Origin: Ferrimicrobium sp.
GTDB lineage: Bacteria > Actinomycetota > Acidimicrobiia > Acidimicrobiales > Acidimicrobiaceae
Reading direction: 5' to 3'
DNA length: 14,992 nucleotides
NCBI GenBank assembly: GCA_027365375.1
Contig: DAHXNM010000036.1
Span: 1 to 14,992, forward strand
How positions within the stretch are numbered: position 1 is the stretch's first letter; every line of letters begins with the position of its first letter. Positions 5,818-14,576 of the stretch are shown here, one piece after another. A model generated the notes under the pieces. That model did no database searches. It was not told the DNA's origin and saw nothing but the letters and a program-made list of their open reading frames with translations. The translations under genes and the position numbers were made by a program.

Positions 5818-8800
5818 CTAGCCTTCCTCAAGGAGATCCTCCGGACCATTGTCGTTCTCATCCTCAGAACTCCAGAACGACAGCTTCCTATGAAAAGGAG
5901 CCTTGACGTCAACTGAGCGATACTCCCGGACACCTGAACCAGCCGGAATCAACTTACCAAGAATGATATTCTCCTTCAATCCGAGGAGAGGATCAGACTT
6001 GCCTTCAATGGCGGCTTCAGTCAGCACCCGAGTCGTCTCCTGGAAGGAGGCGGCGCTCAGCCACGACTCAGTCGCGAGCGAAGCCTTGGTAATCCCCATG
6101 AGCTCCGGTCGACCCTCAGCGGGGCGGGAACCCTGTGCAAACAGCGCTCGGTTGACCTCCGCATACTGCTGCGACTCAACCCGCTCACCCGGAAGAAACT
6201 CTGAATCCCCAGGCTCGGCGACTAGAACCCTACGCAACATTTGCCGAACGATCAGCTCGATATGTTTGTCATGGATAGGAACACCCTGGTCTCGATACAC
6301 CTTCTGTACCTCCTCGACGAGGTACTGTTGTGTCTCGCGGATACCCTTGATCTCGAGCACCTGCTTCGGATCCTTTGGTCCCTCGACCAGAGGATCGCCA
6401 GCCGCGACCTCCTGCCCTTCCAGTACATTGAGGTGCACTCTCGTCGGCAACAGATACGTCTCTTCAGTTCCATCATCATGGACAACACTGACACGCTGCC
6501 CATTCTCCTCATCCACCAGGTGTACAACACCGGCGCCATGAGTCAAAATAGCCGCACCTCGAGGTGTGCGAGCCTCAAAGAGCTCGACAACACGCGGAAG
6601 TCCATGGGTAATGTCAGAACCCGCAATACCACCCTGGTGGAAGGTACGCATGGTCAGCTGAGTTCCAGGCTCACCGATCGATTGTGCAGCGACAACCCCG
6701 ACAGCCTCACCCAACTCAATCAGGCCAACTCCACCGAGTGACTTCCCATAGCACATGGCACATACTCCATGTGAAATCTCGCAGGTAAGAGCGGATCGCA
6801 CCCTGATCTGATTGACATCAGGATCCTCAGCAATTTGCGTCACCAAAGCATCAGTGAGGAGTGTTCCACGCCCAATTTCGGTTCCATCAGCAAGACTCAC
6901 CGGATCGGCTAGCACACGGCCAAAGGCGCGAGTCTCGATGTAGAAACGTTGACCGGCCTGGTCTGGACGAATATCCTCTAACCAGATCCCACGGGTAGTC
7001 TCGCAATCGATCTCTCGAACGATCATCTCCTGGGCAACGTCGACCAAGCGACGAGTCAGGTAGCCGGAGTCAGCCGTACGCAGTGCGGTGTCAGCTAGAC
7101 CCTTGCGAGCACCGTGAGTCGAGAGGAAATACTCGAGTACCTGCAGTCCCTCGCGAAACGATGACTTGATTGGCCTAGGAATCATCTCGCCTCGCGGATT
7201 AGCCACTAGACCCTTGATCCCGGAGATCTGTCGAATCTGCTGTGGGTTACCACGCGCTCCTGACTCGATCATCATCCCGAGTGGGTTCATAGTGTCAGCC
7301 GCGAGCATCTCATCGATCGCATGACCAATCTCCGCCGTCGCCGACGTCCAGATCTCAATCTCCTTCTGCTTGCGCTCATCATCGGTAATGATTCCACGCT
7401 TGAATTGCGCCTCGGCCTTCTCCGCCTCACGCTCATATCGATTAAGTATCTCTGCCTTCGCTGCCGGTGTCTTCACGTCGTCGATCGAGATCGTCAGTCC
7501 GGACTGGCTCGCGTACCTAAAACCAAGGTCCTTGATAGCATCGAGAGTCACCTGAACGGTTACACGAGGATAACGATTCGCTACCTCTTCGACGATGGCG
7601 CCTATAGGAAGATTCTTCTTGCCAATAATCTCATTGACAAATCGGAAATCCTCAGGCATGGCCTCGTTAAAGATCACACGTCCAGCCGTCGTTCGCAGCT
7701 CAGCAACCTCGCCATCGGCAGCAATCTTGCGCAAGCGTATCGGGGCGTGCAGCCCCAACTCGCCGGCGTCAAGAGCTCTACGAACCTCGTAGTTGTGCCG
7801 GAATACCTTACCTGCCCCAATCTCATCTTCACGAATAATCGTGAGATAGAAGAGTCCAAACACCATATCCAAGCTCGGAACAGTGATAGGACGTCCAGTC
7901 GCAGGCGAGATGATGTTGCTCGCTGAGAGCATCAACACTCGCGCCTCCGCCTGAGCCTCAGGTGAGAGTGGCAGGTGAACCGCCATCTGATCACCATCGA
8001 AGTCGGCGTTGAACGCTGTCGTGACAAGCGGATGTATCTGAATCGCCTTACCCTCCACAAGCACAGGCTCAAAAGCCTGTATACCCAAGCGGTGCAAGGT
8101 AGGGGCACGGTTCAAGAGCACAGGATGCTCCCGGATAACACCGTCTAGAACCTCCCACACCTGTGGGCGGCGTCGCTCCACCATGCGCTTGGCCGACTTG
8201 ATGTTCTGCGCGAACTCAAGCTCCACCAACCTCCGCATGACGAATGGCTTGAACAACTCAAGTGCCATCAACTTCGGGAGACCACACTGATGCAACTTCA
8301 AGGTAGGACCACCGACGATGACCGAACGACCTGAGTAGTCGACACGCTTGCCAAGAAGGTTCTGCCTGAATCGACCCTGCTTCCCCTTCAACATATCAGA
8401 AAGACTCTTCAACGGACGGTTGCCAGGCCCAACTACCGGGCGACCACGGCGCCCATTATCGAACAGGGCATCCACCGCCTCTTGAAGCATACGCTTTTCG
8501 TTATTGACGATGATCTCAGGAGCCCCAAGATCCAACAGCCGCTTCAGTCGGTTGTTCCTGTTGATCACTCGACGGTAAAGATCGTTCAAGTCAGATGTGG
8601 CGAAACGACCACCGTCTAGTTGAACCATAGGGCGTAAATCTGGAGGAATAACTGGGACAACCGACAGAATCATCGCCATCGGATCGTTGATCCGGCGACC
8701 ATCCTCGTCACGACGATTGAACGCAGAGACGATCTTCAGACGGCGTATCGCCTTCTGCCGACGTTGCGCCGACAGTGGTCGACGAGCATCGGTTGGTTCG

Positions 8801-9663
8801 ATCATCTCGCGCAGCTTGACCTGCTCGACGTCGAAGTCGATCCGGTTGATCAGATCAGCGATCGCCTCGGCTCCCATGCCACCATCGAAATACTCGGAGT
8901 AACGAGCACGCAACTCTCTCCACAGAATCTCATCTTCGATAATCATCCGGGGATAAAGCTCACGAAACTCATCGAACGCGCGACGAACCAGCTCTACTGA
9001 CTGGTTAGCCCGCTCCCTGACGGTCTGGATCTCCTTCTCGAGCTGGCGTTGGCGAGCACGGACATCGCTGTCCTTGGCCCCCTCTGCCTCCATCGCCGCC
9101 AACTGCTCCTCTAGCTCCTGGAACCTGTGCTCGATCTCGATGTCACGAGAGTCTTCCAGACTCTTGACCTCTTCGAGCATCTCAGTCTCTAGATTAGGTA
9201 GATCCTGATGGCGACGATCCTCGTCGACAGAGGTGACGAGGTTAGCGGCGAAATAGATAACCTTCTCGAGTTGCTTAGCCTTTAACTCCTCTTTTGGGGT
9301 AGTACCCATGAGGAGATAGGCGAGCCACGACCGTGTACCACGCAAGTACCAGATGTGCACGACTGGAGCAGCAAGCTCGATATGACCCATGCGTTCTCTA
9401 CGAACCTTGGCCCGGGTGACCTCTACGCCACAACGCTCGCAGACGATACCCTTGAATCGCACCCGCTTGTACTTACCACAGGCACATTCCCAATCCCTGG
9501 TTGGGCCGAAAATACGCTCGCAGAAAAGTCCGTCACGCTCAGGACGCAACGTACGATAGTTGATAGTCTCCGGCTTCTTAACCTCACCGCGCGACCAATT
9601 CTTGATGTCGTCGGAGGTCGCCAGCCCTATTCTTATCTGATCGAATCGGCTCAAATCAATCAT
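5818..9663 (-). CDS. rpoC: DNA-directed RNA polymerase subunit beta'
   Basis: Beta' is the catalytic subunit of RNA polymerase. It is 1281 residues long and complete. The N-terminal zinc site uses Cys60, Cys62, Cys75 and Cys78. The active-site loop NADFDGDQM (552-560) carries Asp554, Asp556 and Asp558, which hold the catalytic magnesium. The bridge helix lies near 845-880, the second zinc site uses Cys887, Cys961, Cys968 and Cys971, and the trigger loop begins near QSIGEPGTQLTMRTFHQGG (994-1012). Residues of about 145-235 form a charged coiled coil (EELEEQ, RARQRQLEKE) at the position of the insertion typical of Actinobacteria. The ATG at 9663 directly follows the rpoB TAA with no spacer; GAGAGAGGA inside rpoB serves as the ribosome site. 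No intein or frameshift is seen. Confidence 0.99.
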   Translation of the reverse strand: MIDLSRFDQIRIGLATSDDIKNWSRGEVKKPETINYRTLRPERDGLFCERIFGPTRDWECACGKYKRVRFKGIVCERCGVEVTRAKVRRERMGHIELAAPVVHIWYLRGTRSWLAYLLMGTTPKEELKAKQLEKVIYFAANLVTSVDEDRRHQDLPNLETEMLEEVKSLEDSRDIEIEHRFQELEEQLAAMEAEGAKDSDVRARQRQLEKEIQTVRERANQSVELVRRAFDEFRELYPRMIIEDEILWRELRARYSEYFDGGMGAEAIADLINRIDFDVEQVKLREMIEPTDARRPLSAQRRQKAIRRLKIVSAFNRRDEDGRRINDPMAMILSVVPVIPPDLRPMVQLDGGRFATSDLNDLYRRVINRNNRLKRLLDLGAPEIIVNNEKRMLQEAVDALFDNGRRGRPVVGPGNRPLKSLSDMLKGKQGRFRQNLLGKRVDYSGRSVIVGGPTLKLHQCGLPKLMALELFKPFVMRRLVELEFAQNIKSAKRMVERRRPQVWEVLDGVIREHPVLLNRAPTLHRLGIQAFEPVLVEGKAIQIHPLVTTAFNADFDGDQMAVHLPLSPEAQAEARVLMLSASNIISPATGRPITVPSLDMVFGLFYLTIIREDEIGAGKVFRHNYEVRRALDAGELGLHAPIRLRKIAADGEVAELRTTAGRVIFNEAMPEDFRFVNEIIGKKNLPIGAIVEEVANRYPRVTVQVTLDAIKDLGFRYASQSGLTISIDDVKTPAAKAEILNRYEREAEKAEAQFKRGIITDDERKQKEIEIWTSATAEIGHAIDEMLAADTMNPLGMMIESGARGNPQQIRQISGIKGLVANPRGEMIPRPIKSSFREGLQVLEYFLSTHGARKGLADTALRTADSGYLTRRLVDVAQEMIVREIDCETTRGIWLEDIRPDQAGQRFYIETRAFGRVLADPVSLADGTEIGRGTLLTDALVTQIAEDPDVNQIRVRSALTCEISHGVCAMCYGKSLGGVGLIELGEAVGVVAAQSIGEPGTQLTMRTFHQGGIAGSDITHGLPRVVELFEARTPRGAAILTHGAGVVHLVDEENGQRVSVVHDDGTEETYLLPTRVHLNVLEGQEVAAGDPLVEGPKDPKQVLEIKGIRETQQYLVEEVQKVYRDQGVPIHDKHIELIVRQMLRRVLVAEPGDSEFLPGERVESQQYAEVNRALFAQGSRPAEGRPELMGITKASLATESWLSAASFQETTRVLTEAAIEGKSDPLLGLKENIILGKLIPAGSGVREYRSVDVKAPFHRKLSFWSSEDENDNGPEDLLEEG

Positions 9664-12600
9664 TTAAATTCCTCTCTCCTGGCGTCCATCATCCTCATAA
9701 TCCACGTTGCGCTCCGGTCGGCTGAGGTTAATCCCTAAGTCCTCAGATGCTGAATAGGCATCCTCATCAAGCTCGCGAAGCTGTACGCGCTCTCCAGTCG
9801 GCGACAGTACATCGACGTTCAAACAGAGCGACTGCATCTCCTTAATGAGCACCTTAAAGCTCTCGGGAATACCTGGTTCAGGGATGTTCTCACCCTTGAC
9901 AATTGACTCATAGACCTTGACACGACCAACCACATCGTCAGACTTGATGGTCAAGAGCTCCTGGAGGGCGTACGCGGCGCCGTAGGCCTCGAGGGCCCAT
10001 ACCTCCATCTCACCAAATCGCTGACCACCGAACTGGGCCTTGCCTCCCAACGGCTGCTGTGTAATCATCGAGTACGGACCAGTCGAGCGGGCATGGATCT
10101 TGTCATCGACCATGTGGGCGAGCTTGATCATGTAAACATAGCCCACCATGACCGGGCTGTCATAGGGTTCACCGGTGCGACCATTGAAGAGCTGGGCCTT
10201 GCCATCCTCCCCAACGAGTCGATTACCATCGAATGACTGTGGGTTCAGATTGACCAACAACTCTTTGATCGTCGGTAGCCCACCGGCCTCCTCAGTCTCA
10301 TCCCAGTGCGCACCATCAAACGATGGGCTCGCAACCCAGGTATTCGGTATAGCCCGTGGTCGCGTCTTCTGTCGCTGGTTGCCCGCTTTCTCAGTGTCAT
10401 CCACGGGCGTCCATCCCCACTTAGCCGCAAAGCCAAGGTGACCCTCGAGTACCTGCCCAACGTTCATCCGCGACGGTACCCCCAGTGGATTCAAGATGAT
10501 GTCCAGAGGAGTCCCATCAGCCATACGGGGCATATCCTCTAGCGGAAGAATCTTAGAGATAACACCCTTATTGCCGTGGCGTCCGGCCAGCTTATCGCCC
10601 TCCGAGATCTTGCGATGTTGGGCGACATAGACCCTGACCAACTGGTTGACACCCGGTGGCAATTCGGTCGAATCATCACGACTGAACACCTTGATGTCGA
10701 TAACTTTTCCATACTCACCATGAGGGACGCGAAGCGAGGTGTCACGCACCTCTCGCGACTTCTCACCAAAGATTGCACGCAGCAACCTCTCCTCTGGCGT
10801 GAGCTCGGTCTCGCCCTTCGGAGTCACCTTGCCAACCAAGATATCGCCCGGGCCGACCTCTGCCCCTACTCGGATAATCCCACGCTCATCGAGATCGGCT
10901 AACGCCTCCTCCGACAAGTTCGGGATATCCCGGGTAATCTCCTCAGCCCCAAGTTTGGTATCTCTCGCGTCCGTCTCGAACTCCTCGATATGGATCGAAC
11001 TCAAGACATCATCCTTGACCAGTCTCTCCGAGATGATGATGGCGTCTTCGAAGTTGTAACCCTCCCAAGGCATAAAACCAACCAATAGGTTTTTGCCTAG
11101 ACCCAACTCACCGTTTTGCGTCGCCGGTCCATCTGCTAACAGATCTCCGGCCTCAACTCGGTTTCCTTGGTCGACTAGAGGTCGCTGATTCCAGCACGTA
11201 TTCTGATTCGAGCGTTCAAACTTGACCAAGCGATAACGCTTAGTCCCTAGCGGGACACCGTTGACATCGGTCTGCCCCTTGTCGTAGTCAACGACGATCG
11301 AATCACCGGTCACCTCAGCCACAATTCCAGAGCCCTTGGCTACCAGCACATCGCCGGCGTCCAGACCAGCGCGTGCCTCGACACCCGTCCCGACGAACGG
11401 CGCCTCAGGGATCATAAGCGGCACAGCCTGCTCCTGCATGTTCGCACCCATAAGAGCTCGGTGGGCGTCATCGTGCTCGACAAATGGAATGAGCGAGGTG
11501 GAGACCGAGACAACCTGCGAGGTGGAGACGTCCATAAGATCTACCTCGTCAGGGGTCGCCAACTCAACCTCAGAGGTAGAGCCGTAGGACACCTCGTTGA
11601 CACCGACCTTGACGACCGCACCCTGTGGGCCACGCCGAACTAAGATCTTTGGCTCAATAAAGCGCCCATCAGCATCGAGACGAGCATTCGCCTGCGCAAT
11701 GATGAACTCCTCTTCCTCGTCGGCAGTGAGATAGACGATGTCCTCGGTCACACGTCCTTCTACAACCTTGCGGTAAGGAGTCTCGATAAATCCAAACCGA
11801 TTCAGTCGAGCGTAACTAGCAAGAGCCCCAATAAGACCGATGTTTGGTCCCTCTGGAGTCTCGATAGGACACATGCGACCATAGTGCGAGGAGTGAACGT
11901 CACGAACCTCGAAACCGGCACGCTCGCGAGACAGACCACCAGGCCCTAGTGCCGACAGACGACGCTTATGGGCGAGCCCCGAAAGTGGATTGTTCTGGTC
12001 CATGAACTGTGAGAGCTGGCTAGTGGAGAAGAACTCCTTTACCGCAGCTACCACCGGGCGAATGTTGATCAAGCTTTGAGGCGTGATCGCCTCGACATCC
12101 TGGGTCGTCATCCGCTCGCGCACCAGACGCTCCAACCTTGACAGACCTATCTTTAGCTGATTCTGGATTAGCTCTCCGACGCTGCGAACTCTACGGTTTG
12201 AGAAGTGATCTTGATCGTCATAGCGATATCCCAACTCTCCGCTCGCCAGGTGGAGCATATAAGAAGCGGTTGCGACCACCTCAGCTCTCGACAAAACCCC
12301 GGGAGTCTCGTAATCGGTATCTAAGGGATGACCGAGTATCTCCTCCAGGCGTGCGATCTCGGGCTTGAGGCGCTTGTCGATCTTATAGCGCCCTACACGG
12401 GTAAGATCGTAGCGACGCGCCTGAAAGAACGCACCTTCGAGGTACATACGAGCTGCATCAGCATTCGGTGGCTCGCCCGGGCGAACACGCTTGAACACCT
12501 CGAGCAACGCCTCGTCCTCGGTCTGCGATTGATCCTCCTTTTCCCACTGTGGGATCAAGAAGTCGAAGTGCTGAACCAACTTCTGAAGATCAGAAGCGTC

Positions 12601-13215
12601 AGAGAAGCCAACCGCCCTCAAAAGAGTAAAAAGGCTCAATCGTCGCTTGCGAGCGACTCGAGCACCCGCCTGAATATCGCGACCCGGTCGCGCCTCTACG
12701 TCGAACTCGAGCCACTCTCCCCGATAAGGGTTGATGGTCGCGGTTACGATCGTCCGCTGATCTCGGCCAGGTTGGAACAGCACACCTGGCGAGCGCACCA
12801 ACTGCGAGACGATAACACGCTCAGTACCGTTGATCACAAAAGTCCCACGATCGGTCATCAACGGGAAATCCCCCATGAAGACGATCTGTTCCTTGATCTC
12901 GTAGGTGCTCTTGTTCGAGAACTTGGCCCGCACGAAGATCGGCGCGGCGTAGTTCATATCCTTTTCTTTGCACTCCTCGACCGAGTATTTCGGGAACGGA
13001 GCTAGATCAGGATCGTTGGGATCGTACTCGAGTTCGAGCGAGAGTTGCCCCCCGTAGTCCTCGATTGGAGAGATATCATGGAACGCCTCGGCGAGACCCT
13101 CCTCAAGAAACCAACGGAAGGAATCCGTCTGAATCGCGATAAGATCAGGTAGAGGGAGAACCTGAGGAAGTTTCGCAAACGAGAAACGCTGGGGCGAGCG
13201 GTTAAGCAAGGTCAA
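9664..13215 (-). CDS. rpoB: DNA-directed RNA polymerase subunit beta
   Basis: Beta, 1183 residues, forms the active-site pincer with beta' and binds rifampicin. Conserved blocks are SQLSQFMDQNNPLSGLAHKR (399-418, rifampicin region), PWEGYNFEDAIIISERL (716-732), GDKLAGRHGNKG (873-884) and the C-terminal GGKAQFGGQRFGEMEVWALE (1058-1077). The resistance-prone residues Asp406, His416 and Ser421 (E. coli 516, 526, 531) are wild type; Ala415 stands at E. coli Thr525. The start is TTG at 13215, with AAGGAG six bases upstream and an in-frame TAG only two codons before it. A second in-frame TTG at 13209 is a weaker alternative. It lies 191 bases after rplL, beyond a terminator-like hairpin, and abuts rpoC. 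Confidence 0.99.
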   Translation of the reverse strand: MTLLNRSPQRFSFAKLPQVLPLPDLIAIQTDSFRWFLEEGLAEAFHDISPIEDYGGQLSLELEYDPNDPDLAPFPKYSVEECKEKDMNYAAPIFVRAKFSNKSTYEIKEQIVFMGDFPLMTDRGTFVINGTERVIVSQLVRSPGVLFQPGRDQRTIVTATINPYRGEWLEFDVEARPGRDIQAGARVARKRRLSLFTLLRAVGFSDASDLQKLVQHFDFLIPQWEKEDQSQTEDEALLEVFKRVRPGEPPNADAARMYLEGAFFQARRYDLTRVGRYKIDKRLKPEIARLEEILGHPLDTDYETPGVLSRAEVVATASYMLHLASGELGYRYDDQDHFSNRRVRSVGELIQNQLKIGLSRLERLVRERMTTQDVEAITPQSLINIRPVVAAVKEFFSTSQLSQFMDQNNPLSGLAHKRRLSALGPGGLSRERAGFEVRDVHSSHYGRMCPIETPEGPNIGLIGALASYARLNRFGFIETPYRKVVEGRVTEDIVYLTADEEEEFIIAQANARLDADGRFIEPKILVRRGPQGAVVKVGVNEVSYGSTSEVELATPDEVDLMDVSTSQVVSVSTSLIPFVEHDDAHRALMGANMQEQAVPLMIPEAPFVGTGVEARAGLDAGDVLVAKGSGIVAEVTGDSIVVDYDKGQTDVNGVPLGTKRYRLVKFERSNQNTCWNQRPLVDQGNRVEAGDLLADGPATQNGELGLGKNLLVGFMPWEGYNFEDAIIISERLVKDDVLSSIHIEEFETDARDTKLGAEEITRDIPNLSEEALADLDERGIIRVGAEVGPGDILVGKVTPKGETELTPEERLLRAIFGEKSREVRDTSLRVPHGEYGKVIDIKVFSRDDSTELPPGVNQLVRVYVAQHRKISEGDKLAGRHGNKGVISKILPLEDMPRMADGTPLDIILNPLGVPSRMNVGQVLEGHLGFAAKWGWTPVDDTEKAGNQRQKTRPRAIPNTWVASPSFDGAHWDETEEAGGLPTIKELLVNLNPQSFDGNRLVGEDGKAQLFNGRTGEPYDSPVMVGYVYMIKLAHMVDDKIHARSTGPYSMITQQPLGGKAQFGGQRFGEMEVWALEAYGAAYALQELLTIKSDDVVGRVKVYESIVKGENIPEPGIPESFKVLIKEMQSLCLNVDVLSPTGERVQLRELDEDAYSASEDLGINLSRPERNVDYEDDGRQERGI

Positions 13216-13221
13216 GTACTA

Positions 13222-13227
13222 CTCCTT
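13222..13227 (-). promoter_or_regulatory. Ribosome binding site deciding the TTG start of rpoB
   Basis: AAGGAG on the minus strand is six bases before TTG (13215-13213). The codon series GAG TAG TAC TTG places a stop just upstream, and no in-frame ATG occurs near the N-terminus, so a TTG start is required. Confidence 0.8.
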
Positions 13228-13247
13228 AGACGAGATCCGAAAACACA

Positions 13248-13288
13248 AAAAACTCACACAAGCGACAAGGTCGCTCAGATGAGTTTTT
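13248..13288 (-). terminator. Intrinsic terminator / attenuator between rplL and rpoB
   Basis: The arms aaaaactca (13248-13256) and tgagttttt (13280-13288) are perfect 9-base complements. Inside them agcgac (13261-13266) and gtcgct (13270-13275) form a second 6-bp stem with a 3-base loop, separated from the outer stem by a 4x4 internal loop. In the operon direction the stem runs into TTTTTTGTGTTTT, a good U tract. Only about 25 bases lie between that tract and the rpoB start, too few for a separate promoter. Some polymerases must therefore read through, making this an attenuator setting rpoBC expression below that of rplJL. E. coli has a partial terminator in the same gap. The plus-strand reading also ends in T5, so the element may act in both directions. 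Confidence 0.75.
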
Positions 13289-13343
13289 CAAGAGCTCAGT
13301 TGTGGGCATGACACTACGACATATAGCATAGTTGGACTAATGG

Positions 13344-13383
13344 GGCGACACGCCGTTCGGGCCCGAAAAGACGGACTCGAACG
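13344..13383 (-). other. Stem-loops following rplL (possible mRNA processing site)
   Basis: Two adjoining hairpins are visible. cgttcg (13354-13359) pairs with cgaacg (13378-13383), with an inner 4-bp helix including one G-U pair. ggcg/cgcc forms a small hairpin at 13344-13354, sharing one base with it. A 12-base perfect palindrome, ttcgggcccgaa, lies at 13356-13367 and offers an alternative fold. They sit between the rplL stop and the attenuator. E. coli has an RNase III site in the equivalent gap; a similar role here is inference. Confidence 0.35.
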
Positions 13384-13406
13384 ACGTACTATCGCACGAA
13401 CGAACG

Positions 13407-13799
13407 TTACTTCAGCTCGACAGTCGCGCCAGCACCCTCAAGCTGGGCTTTGGCCTTCTCGGCATCTTCCTTGGAGGCCTTCTCCAACACCGGCTTAGGA
13501 GCGGCATCGACAAGATCCTTAGCCTCCTTGAGGCCAAGATTGGTAAGCGCACGTACCTCTTTGATCACCTGGATCTTCTTATCGCCTGCGCCGGTCAAGA
13601 TAACATCGAACTCATCCTGCTCCTCGACTGCAGCAGCAGCCTCTCCAGCGCCGCCACCGGCTACCGCACCGGCAGCCGCAACTGCCATTGGAGCGGCAGC
13701 GGTAACACCGAAACGCTCCTCGAATGCCTTCAGGAGCTCAGAGAGCTCGATGACGGTCATCTCAGAAATCTGATCAAGCAATGCCTGAACGTCTGCCAT
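13407..13799 (-). CDS. rplL: 50S ribosomal protein L7/L12
   Basis: L12 forms the mobile stalk that recruits and activates translational GTPases such as the EF-G and EF-Tu encoded downstream. Its 130 residues show the usual three parts. The N-terminal dimerisation domain is about 1-32, with MTVIELSELLKAFEERFGV. The Ala/Gly-rich hinge is about 33-58. The C-terminal factor-binding domain is about 62-130, with KKIQVIKEVRALTNLGLKEA (74-93). Asn87 replaces the Gly of the common TGLGLKEAK motif, a mild variation. The ATG at 13799 has AAAGGAA upstream. The gene is 116 bases after rplJ, with a small hairpin near its ribosome site. L12 is needed in several copies per ribosome, so it should be translated more often than L10. 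Confidence 0.98.
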   Translation of the reverse strand: MADVQALLDQISEMTVIELSELLKAFEERFGVTAAAPMAVAAAGAVAGGGAGEAAAAVEEQDEFDVILTGAGDKKIQVIKEVRALTNLGLKEAKDLVDAAPKPVLEKASKEDAEKAKAQLEGAGATVELK

Positions 13800-13813
13800 T
13801 GGTTTCCTTTCGT

Positions 13814-13827
13814 GTCCTGGTGAGGAC
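13814..13827 (-). other. Small hairpin upstream of the rplL ribosome binding site
   Basis: gtcct (13814-13818) and aggac (13823-13827) pair around a 4-base loop, ending a few bases before AAAGGAA of rplL. The stem is only 5 bp, so the call is weak. It leaves the ribosome site free, and could help rplL be translated independently of rplJ. Confidence 0.2.
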
Positions 13828-13915
13828 GGTTATGCTAACGATTACGTCAAGCTATTTACTGTACAATGTCTACAAATCGGCGATCGAAACCGGCCGCAGC
13901 GAAACAACGCTCTGG

Positions 13916-14446
13916 CTACGCAGCCTCACGCTGATCTACCAGAGCCTTCAGCCCGTACGCAAAATCGCGTGGCAACGCATTCAACGCCGACGCGAAATTG
14001 ACCATAGGCGCTGCAATCAGGCCGGCCAGCTGGGCAAGGAGTACCTCGCGGCTCGGCAAGCTGGCGAGAGCATACACGGCACGCTGGTCGAGTAGTTGCC
14101 CCGCCAACAGGGCTCCCTTGACGACGAGAAGCTCGTTAGTACGAGACAGATCTCGCAAAACCTTCGCTGTAGCCGCTGCATCTGGACCGCTAAATACGAG
14201 CCCACTCGGACCAATCAGCAACTCATTGAGCAACTCAAAGCCTGCCTCTTGTGCAGCGATCCTAGCGAGACTATTCTTGAAGACCTTGTAAGAGGCTCCA
14301 ACGGAACGTAGCTGCGAGCGCAACGACTGAAGATCAGCGACCTTGAGACCGCGATACTCTGTTACAAAAATTACATCGGTCTCGATAAGCTTCGAACGAA
14401 CCTCATCGACCACTGAAACCTTTGCAGGACGCGGATTATCTACCAT
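13916..14446 (-). CDS. rplJ: 50S ribosomal protein L10
   Basis: L10 anchors L12 dimers to 23S rRNA at the base of the stalk. Its N-terminal domain binds rRNA beside L11. With L12 it represses its own mRNA in E. coli. The 176 residues are typical: VTEYRGLKVADLQSLRSQLR (28-47), YKVFKNSLARIA (53-64) and an alanine/leucine-rich C-terminal helix, about 145-176, that carries the L12-binding part. The frame is open to a TTG at 14464, but I take the ATG at 14446. AAGGAG is five bases before it, and the longer version would have to translate that ribosome site. It follows rplA by 130 bases of structured leader. Confidence 0.97.
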   Translation of the reverse strand: MVDNPRPAKVSVVDEVRSKLIETDVIFVTEYRGLKVADLQSLRSQLRSVGASYKVFKNSLARIAAQEAGFELLNELLIGPSGLVFSGPDAAATAKVLRDLSRTNELLVVKGALLAGQLLDQRAVYALASLPSREVLLAQLAGLIAAPMVNFASALNALPRDFAYGLKALVDQREAA

Positions 14447-14576
14447 CTTCTCTCCTTCTTTCAATGCCTGACTCGGAGAGACCGCTTCATCGGGCGTCCC
14501 TTTGTAGGGACATTAAGCGTAAGCACCGGACCTCTTAAGCGAATCAAGGCGTCCTATAATATAGCAGCAAAATTGG
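14447..14576 (-). promoter_or_regulatory. Structured rplJ leader, candidate L10(L12) autoregulatory site
   Basis: The 130-base rplA-rplJ spacer holds a hairpin gtccc/gggac with a 6-base loop (14496-14511). On the minus strand CTTAAT directly precedes it. A following AAGCG (plus strand cgctt, 14483-14487) can pair with either of two CGCTTAA copies (14513-14519 and 14535-14541). A CTTAAT box beside a hairpin resembles what I remember of bacterial L10 leaders, where the L10-L12 complex binds a kinked helix to repress translation. I cannot test the covariance model here. An AT-rich stretch TATATTATAG near 14555-14564 could be a -10 region but has no good -35. Confidence 0.4.

Noticed and set aside
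5903..7926. Several 160-212-codon plus-strand frames opposite rpoC
   Set aside because: All are antisense to conserved RpoC, with Ser/Thr/Arg-rich low-information translations typical of shadow frames.
12328..13005. A 225-codon open frame on the plus strand opposite rpoB
   Set aside because: It lies wholly antisense to conserved RpoB sequence and has no recognisable domain.
13321..13330. TATGCTATAT on the minus strand as a promoter -10 for rpoB
   Set aside because: An extended -10-like TGC precedes TATATG, but there is no acceptable -35 at 16-18 bases, and any transcript would still meet the terminator-like hairpin downstream.
14447..14464. A six-codon extension of rplJ starting at TTG
   Set aside because: It would translate across the AAGGAG that serves the ATG at 14446.
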